Shown here piece after piece: positions 27,701 through 39,700 of a stretch of DNA of 64,000 bases; positions within the stretch are counted from its first letter, which is position 1; the number at the start of each line of letters is the position of its first letter. Under the pieces are notes generated by a model that ran no database searches, was not told the origin of the DNA, and saw nothing but the letters and a program-made list of their open reading frames with translations. Made by a program: the position numbers and the translations under genes. This stretch comes from Methylomarinum sp965277025 (GTDB taxonomy: Bacteria; Pseudomonadota; Gammaproteobacteria; Methylococcales; Methylomonadaceae): NCBI GenBank assembly GCA_965277025.1, contig OZ255706.1, forward strand, positions 3,906,001 through 3,970,000, given 5' to 3'.

Positions 27701-30700
27701 AACCAGACCCCAAAACAGCCAACACCGCGCCGCCAGCTTTTGCTAATGCCTTACCGATACCAGAAACTGTGCGCCCGACAACTGACGCCGCTCTGCCAGC
27801 TTTTGTTAATCCCGCTAATCCCTTACCGATACCAGCACCTGTGCGCCCGACAACTGTGCTCTCGACAACTGTGCGCCCGACAACTGTGCTCTCGACAACT
27901 GTGAGCCCGACAACTGACGTCGATTGGGTTCCGCTACTCGCCAGTTTTGCGCCAGTACGGACCAGTTTTGCGCCAGTACGGATAAGTGACGGTGCTACAC
28001 GATTTATACCTCTTTCCAGAAAGTTTGAACCCAGATCATACACAAGCCCGCCAATATTGACACCAAGCTGTATATCTAACTGTTTCTGGTTCTCCGCAGT
28101 CATCTCACTGCTCTTTCTGCGTCTTAAATAGTTGACTATACCGCTAACACTTTGGACATATCCAAAGCCCGTACCGGCAAGCCCAATACGTTGGGAGATC
28201 TTGAAAAGCCTTAAACCCGTTCTTGATGTCAGCTGGATTGTCTGAAGATGAGACCACAGCCGAGGGTTTATCGACAAATCAGACGCGCTGACAAACTTCT
28301 TTACCGAATTCAGTGCATTCAGGGCCAGATATTTATCTCGGCTGTTTCCAGGACCCAATAGAAGTTTTCGTGTATTGCCACCTTCCCGGTCAATGAGCTT
28401 ACGAAGCAGCTGAACATTCCGCTGCATCTGTGTATCGGAAGCGGAAGCGGTATTTACACCCACAAGGCGCTTTACAAGATACTTCGGCGAAAACTTCAGC
28501 CTGGCCTGGATCTCAGCGCTGCTGAGATCCATCGCAGATGTTATCCGCTCGCCATCTCCGGTTATCCGCTCGCCATCTCCGGTTATCCGCTCGCCATCTC
28601 CGGTTATCCGCTCGCCATCTCCGGTTATCCGCTCGCCATCTCCAGTTATCCGCTCGCCATCTCCAGTATCGCCACCTTCCCGGTCAATGGGCTTACGAAG
28701 CAGCTGAACATTCCGCTGCATCTGTGTATCGGAAGCGGTATTTACACCCACAAGGCGCTTTACAAGATACTTCGGCGAAAACTTCAGCCTGGCCTGGATC
28801 TCAGTGCTGCTGAGATCCATCGCAGATGTTATCCGCTCGCCATCTCCAGTTATCCGCTCGCCATCTCCAGTTATCCGATCGTCATCTCCAGTTATCCGCT
28901 CGCCATCTCCGGTTATCCGCTCGCCATCTCCAGTTATCCGATCGTCATCTCCAGTTATCCGCTCGCCATCTCCAGTTATCCGCTCGCCATCTCCAGTTAT
29001 CCGCTCGCCATCTCCAGTTATCCGCTCGCCATCTCCAGTTATCCGCTTGCCATCTCCAGTTATCCGCTCGCCATCTCCAGTTATCCGCTTGCCATCTCCA
29101 GTTATCCGCTCGCCATCTCCAGTTATCTGCTCGCCATCTCCAGTTATCCGCTTGCCATCTCCAGTTATCCGCTTGCCATCTCCAGTTATCCGCTTGCCAT
29201 CTATAGTTGCGCCCAGATCGTATAATTCGACAGCTGAAAGGGTTACGCCCTCGACCGTAACGTTGCCAACATCCACTAGTCGATCACGTTCTGTACGATA
29301 GGCATCACTGCTCAACAGATTTTCGAAATCTACAAAAGCCTGTTTTCCATTCAGCCGCGCCTGGTTCAAATGGTAGACGTCAAAGGTGATTTTCCCACTG
29401 TCATCTTTTCTGACACCATAGAAATCTGCCAGCGTACCGTCCCAATTGCCGTATTTGCTCTTTTGGTCCAGATGACTCTTGATGACATTCTTCAGCGCCA
29501 GAGCAGAATCCGCCTGCGTTGCACCTTGCAGGGAGACTTCTGCAAGGTTTGGATCATAAAAGAAATACCTGGGCTGTCCGGCAATCGTTTTTTTAGCAAC
29601 AACCAGCTCGTGATTGCCAGTGTTGAGCTGATAGTAGGCATCACCTGAGCTTCTTTCGAGCGCGGAAGTGATTTGATCAAGCGTCATGATAACCGGAATA
29701 TCCAGAACACTCCGTTCGCCACCCGCATAAGCGTAACCATGTTCGTGTAATCCGCTTACCAGATTACGGAAATCCAACGTTTGGGCCGCTTCCCGCAGCT
29801 CAATCCCTCCCTCACGAGATTGCTCCTGGATAAGCCGGGAAAGCGTGTTCACACCGTTCAGGAAGCGATCTTTCAATCCTTCTCCATTGTCGTTTGACAA
29901 CGTAAAGAGATATGCCAGAGCAAGCTCGTTGCCCTCACCGCGGGGAACAGCGCGAAAAAGCGATTGCGGCGCATCGTGAACGTGATGAACCGTACCAAAT
30001 GCGTTCTTCCTGACAACCCGGTTGAATCCAGTAGTGGCTTCAGAAACCAATCCGTCCCAGCGGATACTCAATTTGTCCCAGCGGATCAGTTCCTCGATCT
30101 CCGCGGCGAGCATATCGCCGCTGCCGGCACTGGCACCTCCTTCGCCGTCCCGGCCCGGCAGCTTACTCTGGCGAAACCAGTCCGGCAGCTTACTCTGGCG
30201 AAACCGGCCCGGCAGCTTACTCGGGCGAAACCGGCCCGGCAGCTTACTCGGGCGAAACCGGCCCGGCAGCTTACTCGGGCGAAACCGGCCCGGCAGCTTA
30301 CTCTGGCGAAACCGGTCATCGCTCAGCTTCAGCTTCGTGGCATACTTGTTGGCATAGCGGGTTAAGTCTCGAAAGTCTTGGAAATTGTTTTCAGGCATTT
30401 TGGCCTGGATCCCAGCGCTGCTGAGATCCAGCGCAGATGTTATCCGCTCGCCATTTCCAGTTATCCGCTCGCCATCTCTAGTTGCGCCCTCGACCGTACC
30501 GTTGCCAACATCCACTGGAGCATGTCGCACCAAATCGAATTCACCGTCCCGACCGAACGCATTCGCTTGCTGTTTCTGGTCCTCCGCAGTAATCTCACTG
30601 CTCTTATTGCGTCTTAAAAAGCCCGGACTGGCAAGCCGCCCAATACGTTGGGAGGCCTTGAAAAGCCTTAAACCCGTTCTTGATGTCAGCTGGATTCCCT

Positions 30701-33700
30701 GAAGCTTAGACCACAGCCGAGGGTTTATCGACAAATCAAACGCGATAAACTTCTTTACCGAATCCAGTGCCTTCAGGGCCAGATATTTATCTCGGCTGTT
30801 TCCTGGACCGAATAGAAGTTTTCGTGTATCGCCACCTTCCCGGTCAATGAGGTTGCGAAGCAGCTGAACATTCCGCTGCATCTGTGTATCGGAAGCGGAA
30901 GCGCTATTTACACCCACAAGGCGCTTTACAAGATACTTCGGCAAAAACTTCAGCTTGGCCTGGATCTCGGCGCTGCTGAGATCCAGCGCAGATGTTATCC
31001 GCTCGCCATCTATAGTTGCGCCCAGATCGTATAATTCGACAGCTGAAAGGGTTACGCCCTCGACCGTAACGTTGCCAACATCCACTAGTCGATCACGTTC
31101 TGTACGATAGGCATCACTGCTCAGCAGATTTTCGAAATCTACAAAAGCCTGTTTTCCATTCAGCCGCGCCTGGTTCAAATGGTAGACGTCAAAGGTGATT
31201 TCCGCACTGTCATCTTTTCTGACACCATAGAAATCTGCCAGCGTACCGTACCAATAGCCGTATTCGCTCTTTTGGTCCAGATGACTCTTGATGACATTCT
31301 TCAGCGCCAGAGCAGAATCCGCCTGCGTTGCACCTTGCAGGGAGACTTCTGCAAAGTTTGGATCATAGAAGAAATACCTGGGCTGTCCGGCAATCGTTTT
31401 TTTAGCAACAACCAGCGCGTGATTGCCAGTGTTGAGCTGATAGTAGGCATCACCTGAGCTTCCTTCGAGCGCGGAAGTGATTTGACCAAGCGTCATGGTA
31501 CCCGTGATATCCAGAACACTCCGTTCGCCACCCGCATGAAGGTAACCGTGTTCGTGTAATCCGCTTACCAGATTACGGAAATCCAACGGTCGGGCCGCTT
31601 CCCTCAGCTTAATCCATCCCTCACGAGATCCCGCCTGGATAAGCCGGGAAAGCGTGTCCACACCGTTCAGGAAGCGATCTTTCAATCCTTCTCCATTGTC
31701 GTTATCGACTGCCAACGTAAAGAGATATGCCAGAGCAAGCTCGTTGCCCTCACCGCGGGGAACAGCGCGAAAAAGCGATTGCGGCGCATCGTGAACGTCA
31801 TGAACCGTACCAAATGCGTTCTTCCTGACAACCCGGTTGAATCCAGTAGTGGCTTCAGAAATCAATCTGTCCCAGCGGATACTAAAGTTGAATCCAGTAG
31901 TGGCTTCAGAAATCAATCTGTCCCAGCGGATACTCAATTTGTCCCAGCGGATCAGTTCCTCGACCGCCTCGTCGAGCATATCGCCGCTGCCGGCACTGGC
32001 ACCTCCTTCGCCGTCCGGATCCGGCAGCTCACTCTGGCGAAACCGGTCATCGGTTCTCCCTTGATCTGCTAACAACAACCAGGCGTCAGAGGTTATCAGG
32101 GACTCGAAGTTTTCCTTAAATTGGTTATAAGCCGTTTGCAGATCCGAAATCACCTGATCCGGCGCATCGACTGCCCTCAATTGTCTGACTACATTTTGAA
32201 ACTCTTCCCGAGATGCAATCGACCCGTCATCTTTGATTCTGAAAACTTCGTGTAGTTCTAGCATGAGTTCCGCCGTAACTGTTCGCCGCCTTTCGACCCA
32301 AGTGATATCGTCGAGATCGGCGAGCGTATCATCAATCTCATCAATCTCGGCCAGCAAGCTTCCTACGCCGCTGTCGATTGTATCTTGGTTGAACTTATTG
32401 ATAAGAAGTTGCAAACTCGGGTTCTCACCCAGCTTGCTGGCATAGCGGGTTAAGTCTCGAGAGTCTTGGAAATTGTTTTCAGGCATTTTGGCGCTGAGAT
32501 CCAGCGCAGATGTTATCCGCTCGCCATCTCCAGTTATCCGCTCGCCATCTATAGTTGCGCCCTCGACCGTACCGTTGCCAACATCCACTGGAGCATGTCG
32601 CACCAAATCGAATTCACCGTCCCGACCGAACGCATTCGCTTGCTGTTTCTGGTCCTCCGCAGTAATCTCACTGCTCTTATTGCGTCTTAAAAAGCCCGGA
32701 CTGGCAAGCCGCCCAATACGTTGGGAGGCCTTGAAAAGCCTTAAACCCGTTCTTGATGTCGGCTGGATTCCCTGAAGATGAGACCACAGCCGAGAGTTTA
32801 TCGACAAATCAGACGCGATAAACTTCTTTACCGAATTCAGTGCCTTCAGGGCCAGATCCTTATCCTGGCTGTTTCCAGCACCGAATAGAAGTTTTCGTGT
32901 ATCGCCACCTTCCCGGTCAATGAGCTTGCGAAGCAGCTGAACATTCCGCTGCATCTGTGTATCGGAAGCGGAAGCGCTATTTACACCCACAAGGCGCTTT
33001 CCAAGATACTTCGGCAAAAACTTCAGCTTGGCCTGGATCTCGGCGCTGCTGAGATCCAGCGCAGATGTTATCCGCTCGCCATCTATAGTTGCGCCCAGAT
33101 CGTATAATTCGACAGCTGAAAGGGTTACGCCCTCGACCGTAACGTTGCCAACATCCACTAGTCGATCACGTTCTGTACGATAGGCATCACTGCTCAGCAG
33201 ATTTTCGAAATCTACAAAAGCCTGTTTTCCATTCAGCCGCGCCTGATTCAAATGGTAGACGTCAAAGGTGATTTTCCCACTGTCATCTTTTCTGACACCA
33301 TAGAAATCTGCCAGCGTACCGTACCAATTGCGGTCTTTGCTCTTTTGGTCCAGATGACTCTTGATGACTTTCTTCAGCGCCAGAGCAGAATCCGCCTGCG
33401 TTGCACCTTGCAGGGAGACTTCTGCAAGGTTTGGATCATAAAAGAAATACCTGGGCTGTCCGGCAATCGTTTTTTTAGCAACAACCAGCTCGTGATTGCC
33501 AGTGTTGACCTGATAGTAGGCATCACCCGAGCTTCTTTCGAGCGCGGAAGTGATTTGATCAAGCGTCATGGTACCCGTGATATCCAGAACACTCCGTTCG
33601 CCACCCGCATGAAGGTAACCGTGTTCGTGTAATCCGCTTACCAGATCACGGAAATCCAACGGTCGGGCCGCTTCCCTCGGCTCAATCCATCCCTCACGAG

Positions 33701-36700
33701 ATCGCGCCTGGATAAGCCGGGAAAGCGTGTCCACACCGTTCAGGAAGCGATCTTTCAATCCTTCTCCATTGTCGTTTGACAACGTAAAGAGATATGCCAG
33801 AGCAAGCTCGTTGCCCTCACCGCGGGGAAAAGCGCGAAAAAGCGATTGCGGCGCATCGCGAACGTCATGAACCGTACCAAATGCGTTCTTCCTGACAACC
33901 CGGTTGAATCCAGTAGTGGCTTCAGAAATCAATGTGTCCCAGAGGATACCCGATCCGTCCCAGCGGATCAGTTTCTCGACCGCCTCTTCGAATATTTCGG
34001 CTCTACCGGCACTGACACCTCCTTCGCCGTCCCGGCCCGGCAGATCACTCTGGCGAAACCGGTCATCGCTCAGCTTGTTGGCATCGCGGGTTAAGTCTCG
34101 AGAGTCTTGGAGATTGTTTTCAGGCATTTTGGCGCTGAGATCCAGCGCAGATGTTATCCGCTCGCCATCTCCAGTTATCCGCTCGCCATCTCCAGTTATC
34201 CGCTCGCCATCTATAGTTGCGTCCTCGACCGTACCGTTGCCAACATCCACTGGAGCATGTCGCACCAAATCGAATTCACCGTCCCGACCGAACGCATTCG
34301 CTTGCTGTTTCTGGTCCTCCGCAGTAATCTCACTGCTCTTATTGCGTCTTAAAAAGCCCGGACTGGCAAGCCGCCCAATACGTTGGGAGGCCTTGAAAAG
34401 CCTTAAACCCGTTCTTGATGTCAGCTGGATTCCCTGAAGATGAGACCACAGCCGAGGGTTTATCGACAAATCAGACGCGCTGACAAACTTCTTTACCGAA
34501 TTCAGTGCCTTCAGGGCCAGATCCTTATCCTGGCTGTTTCCAGCACCGAATAGAAGTTTTCGTGTATCGCCACCTTCCCGGTCAATGAGCTTGCGAAGCA
34601 ACTGAACATTCCGCTGCATCTGTGTATCGGAAGCGGAAGCGGTATTTACACCCACAAGGCGCTTTACAAGATACTTCGGCAAAAACTTCAGCTTGGCCTG
34701 GATCTCGGCGCTGCTGAGATCCAGCGCAGATGTTATCCGCTCGCCATCTATAGTTGCGCCCAGATCGTATAATTCGACAGCTGAAAGGGTTACGCCCTCG
34801 ACCGTAACGTTGCCAACATCCACTAGTCGATCACGTTCTGTACGATAGGCATCACTGCTCAGCAGGTTTTCGAAATCTACAAAAGCCTGTTTTCCATTCA
34901 GCCGCGCCTGATTCAAATGGTAGACGTCAAAGGTGATTTCCGCACTGTCATCTTTTCTGACACCATAGAAATCTGCCAGCGTACCGTCCCAATTGCCGTC
35001 TTTGCTCTTTTGGTCCAGATGACTCTTGATGACTTTCTTCAGCGCCAGAGCAGAAACCGCCTGCGTTGCACCTTGCAGGGAGACTTCTGCAAGGTTTGGA
35101 TCATAAAAGAAATACCTGGGCTGTCCGGCAATCGTTTTTTTAGCAACAACCAGCTCGTGATTGCCAGTGTTGAGCTGATAGTAGGCATCACCTGAGCTTC
35201 TTTCGAGCGCGGAAGTGATTTGATCAAGCGTCATGATAACCGGAATATCCAGAACACCCCATTCGCCACCAGCATGAAGGTAACCGTGTTCAGCATGAAG
35301 GTAACCGTGTTCGTGTAATCCGCTTACCAGATCACGGAAATCCAACGTTTGGACCGCTTCCCGCAGCTCAATCCAACCCTCACGAGATCGCGCCTGGATA
35401 AGCCGGGAAAGCGTGTCCACACCGTTCAGGAAGCGATCTTTCAATCCTTCTCCATTGTCGTTTGACAACGTAAAGAGATATGCCAGAGCAAGCTCGTTGC
35501 CCTCACCGCGGGGAACAGCGCGAAAAAGCGATTGCGGCGCATCGTGAACGTGATGAACCGTACCAAATGCGTTCTTCCTGACAACCCGGTTGAATCCAGT
35601 AGTGGCTTCAGAAACCAATCCGTCCCAGCGGACACGCAATTTGTCCCAGCGGATCAGTTCCTCGATCTCCGCGGCGAGCATATCGCCGCTGCCGGCACTG
35701 GCACCTCCTTCGCCGTCCCGGCCCGGCAGCTCACTCTGGCGAAACCGGTCATCGCTCAGCTTGTTGGCATCGCGGGTTAAGTCTCGAGAGTCTTGGAGAT
35801 TGTTTTCAGGCATTTTGGCGCTGAGATCCAGCGCAGATGTTATCCGCTCGCCATCTCCAGTTATCCGCTCGCCATCTCCAGTTATCCGCTCGCCATCTAT
35901 AGTTGCGTCCTCGACCGTACCGTTGCCAACATCCACTGGAGCATGTCGCACCAAATCGAATTCACCGTCCCGACCGAACGCATTCGCTTGCTGTTTCTGG
36001 TCCTCCGCAGTAATCTCACTGTTCTTATTGCGTCTTAAAAAGCCCGGACTGGCAAGCCGCCCAATACGTTGGGAGGCCTTGAAAAGCCTTAAACCCGTTC
36101 TTGATGTCAGCTGGATTCCCTGAAGATGAGACCACAGCCGAGGGTTTATCGACAAATCAGACGCGCTGACAAACTTCTTTACCGAATTCAGTGCCTTCAG
36201 GGCCAGATCCTTATCCTGGCTGTTTCCAGCACCGAATAGAAGTTTTCGTGTATCGCCACCTTCCCGGTCAATGAGCTTGCGAAGCAACTGAACATTCCGC
36301 TGCATCTGTGTATCGGAAGCGGAAGCGGTATTTACACCCACAAGGCGCTTTACAAGATACTTCGGCAAAAACTTCAGCTTGGCCTGGATCTCGGCGCTGC
36401 TGAGATCCAGCGCAGATGTTATCCGCTCGCCATCTATAGTTGCGCCCAGATCGTATAATTCGACAGCTGAAAGGGTTACGCCCTCGACCGTAACGTTGCC
36501 AACATCCACTAGTCGATCACGTTCTGTACGATAGTCATCACTGCTCAGCAGGTTTTCGAAATCTACAAAAGCCTGTTTTCCATTCAGCCGCGCCTGGTTC
36601 AAATGGTAGACGTCAAAGGTGATTTCCGCACTGTCATCTTTTCTGACACCATAGAAATCTGCCAGCGTACCGTCCCAATTGCCGTCTTTGCTCTTTTGGT

Positions 36701-39700
36701 CCAGATGACTCTTGATGACTTTCTTCAGCGCCAGAGCAGAAACCGCCTGCGTTGCACCTTGCAGGGAGACTTCTGCAAGGTTTGGATCATAAAAGAAATA
36801 CCTGGGCTGTCCGGCAATCGTTTTTTTAGCAACAACCAGCTCGTGATTGCCAGTGTTGAGCTGATAGTAGGCATCACCTGAGCTTCTTTCGAGCGCGGAA
36901 GTGATTTGATCAAGCGTCATGATAACCGGAATATCCAGAACACCCCATTCGCCACCAGCATGAAGGTAACCGTGTTCAGCATGAAGGTAACCGTGTTCGT
37001 GTAATCCGCTTACCAGATCACGGAAATCCAGCGTTCGGGCCGCTTCCCGCAGCTCAATCCAACCATCAGGAGATTGCTCCTGGATAAGCCGGGAAAGCGT
37101 GTCCACACCGTTCAGGAAGCGATCTTTCAATCCTTCTCCATTGTCGTTTGACAACGTAAAGAGATATGCCAGAGCAAGCTCGTTGCCCTCACCGCGGGGA
37201 ACAGCGCGAAAAAGCGATTGCGGCGCATCGTGAACGTGATGAACCGTACCAAATGCGTTCTTCCTGACAACCCGGTTGAATCCAGTAGTGGCTTCAGAAA
37301 CCAATCCGTCCCAGCGGATACTCAATTTGTCCCAGCGGATCAGTTCCTCGATCTCCGCGGCGAGTATTTCGACGCTGCCGGCACTGGCACCTCCTTCGCC
37401 GTCCCGGCCCGGCAGCTCACTCTGGCGAAACCGGTCATCGCTCAGCTTGTTGGCATACTTGTTGGCATAGCGGGTTAAGTCTCGAAAGTCTTGGAAATTG
37501 TTTTCAGGCATTTTGGCCTGGATCTCAGCATCGCTGAGATCCAGCGCAGATGTTATCCGCTCGCCATCTATAGTTGCGCCCTCGACCGTACCGTTGCCAA
37601 CATCCACTGGAGCATGTCGCACCAAATCGAATTCACCGTCCCGACCGAACGCATTCGCTTGCTGTTTCTGGTCCTCCGCAGTAATCTCACTGCTCTTATT
37701 GCGTCTTAAAAAGCCCGGACTGGCAAGCCGCCCAATACGTTGGGAGGCCTTGAAAAGCCTTAAACCCGTTCTTGATGTCAGCTGGATTCCCTGAAGATGA
37801 GACCACAGCCGAGGGTTTATCGACAAATCAGACGCGCTGACAAACTTCTTTACCGAATTCAGTGCCTTCAGGGCCAGATCCTTATCCTGGCTGTTTCCAG
37901 CACCGAATAGAAGTTTTCGTGTATCGCCACCTTCCCGGTCAATGAGCTTGCGAAGCAACTGAACATTCCGCTGCATCTGTGTATCGGAAGCGGAAGCGGT
38001 ATTTACACCCACAAGGCGCTTTACAAGATACTTCGGCAAAAACTTCAGCTTGGCCTGGATCTCGGCGCTGCTGAGATCCAGCGCAGATGTTATCCGCTCG
38101 CCATCTATAGTTGCGCCCAGATCGTATAATTCGACAGCTGAAAGGGTTACGCCCTCGACCGTAACGTTGCCAACATCCACTAGTCGATCACGTTCTGTAC
38201 GATAGGCATCACTGCTCAGCAGGTTTTCGAAATCTACAAAAGCCTGTTTTCCATTCAGCCGCGCCTGATTCAAATGGTAGACGTCAAAGGTGATTTCCGC
38301 CCTGTCATCTTTTCTGACACCATAGAAATCTGCCAGCGTACCGTCCCAATTGCCGTCTTTGCTCTTTTGGTCCAGATGACTCTTGATGACTTTCTTCAGC
38401 GCCAGAGCAGAAACCGCCTGCGTTGCACCTTGCAGGGAGACTTCTGCAAGGTTTGGATCATAAAAGAAATACCTGGGCTGTCCGGCAATCGTTTTTTTAG
38501 CAACAACCAGCTCGTGATTGCCAGTGTTGAGCTGATAGTAGGCATCACCTGAGCTTCTTTCGAGCGCGGAAGTGATTTGATCAAGCGTCATGATAACCGG
38601 AATATCCAGAACACCCCATTCGCCACCAGCATGAAGGTAACCGTGTTCAGCATGAAGGTAACCGTGTTCGTGTAATCCGCTTACCAGATCACGGAAATCC
38701 AGCGTTCGGGCCGCTTCCCGCAGCTCAATCCAACCATCAGGAGATTGCTCCTGGATAAGCCGGGAAAGCGTGTCCACACCGTTCAGGAAGCGATCTTTCA
38801 ATCCTTCTCCATTGTCGTTTGACAACGTAAAGAGATATGCCAGAGCAAGCTCGTTGCCCTCACCGCGGGGAACAGCGCGAAAAAGCGATTGCGGCGCATC
38901 GTGAACGTGATGAACCGTACCAAATGCGTTCTTCCTGACAACCCGGTTGAATCCAGTAGTGGCTTCAGAAACCAATCCGTCCCAGCGGACACGCAATTTG
39001 TCCCAGCGGATCAGTTCCTCGATCTCCGCGGCGAGCATATCGCCGCTGCCGGCACTGGCACCTCCTTCGCCGTCCCGGCCCGGCAGCTCACTCTGGCGAA
39101 ACCGGTCATCGCTCAGCTTGTTGGCATCGCGGGTTAAGTCTCGAGAGTCTTGGAGATTGTTTTCAGGCATTTTGGCGCTGAGATCCAGCGCAGATGTTAT
39201 CCGCTCGCCATCTATAGTTGCGCCCTCGACCGTACCGTTGCCAACATCCACTGGAGCATGTCGCACCAAATCGAATTCACCGTCCCGACCGAACGCATTC
39301 GCTTGCTGTTTCTGGTCCTCCGCAGTAATCTCACTGCTCTTATTGCGTCTTAAAAAGCCCGGACTGGCAAGCCGCCCAATACGTTGGGAGGCCTTGAAAA
39401 GCCTTAAACCCGTTCTTGATGTCAGCTGGATTCCCTGAAGATGAGACCACAGCCGAGGGTTTATCGACAAATCAGACGCGCTGACAAACTTCTTTACCGA
39501 ATTCAGTGCCTTCAGGGCCAGATATTTATCTCGGCTGTTTCCTGGACCGAATAGAAGTTTTCGTGTATCGCCACCTTCCCGGTCAATGAGCTTGCGAAGC
39601 AACTGAACATTCCGCTGCATCTGTGTATCGGAAGCGGTATTTACACCCACAAGGCGCTTTCCAAGATACTTCGGCAAAAACTTCAGCTTGGCCTGGATCT

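Noticed and set aside
28538..29206. CRISPR array
   Set aside because: The 21-bp units are contiguous without spacers and are translated in frame.
28804..29301. Plus-strand repetitive frame (VIRSPSP) opposite the giant gene
   Set aside because: It is the antisense reading of the 21-bp GDGERIT array; no start signal, and the minus frame is part of a continuous 5391-codon gene.
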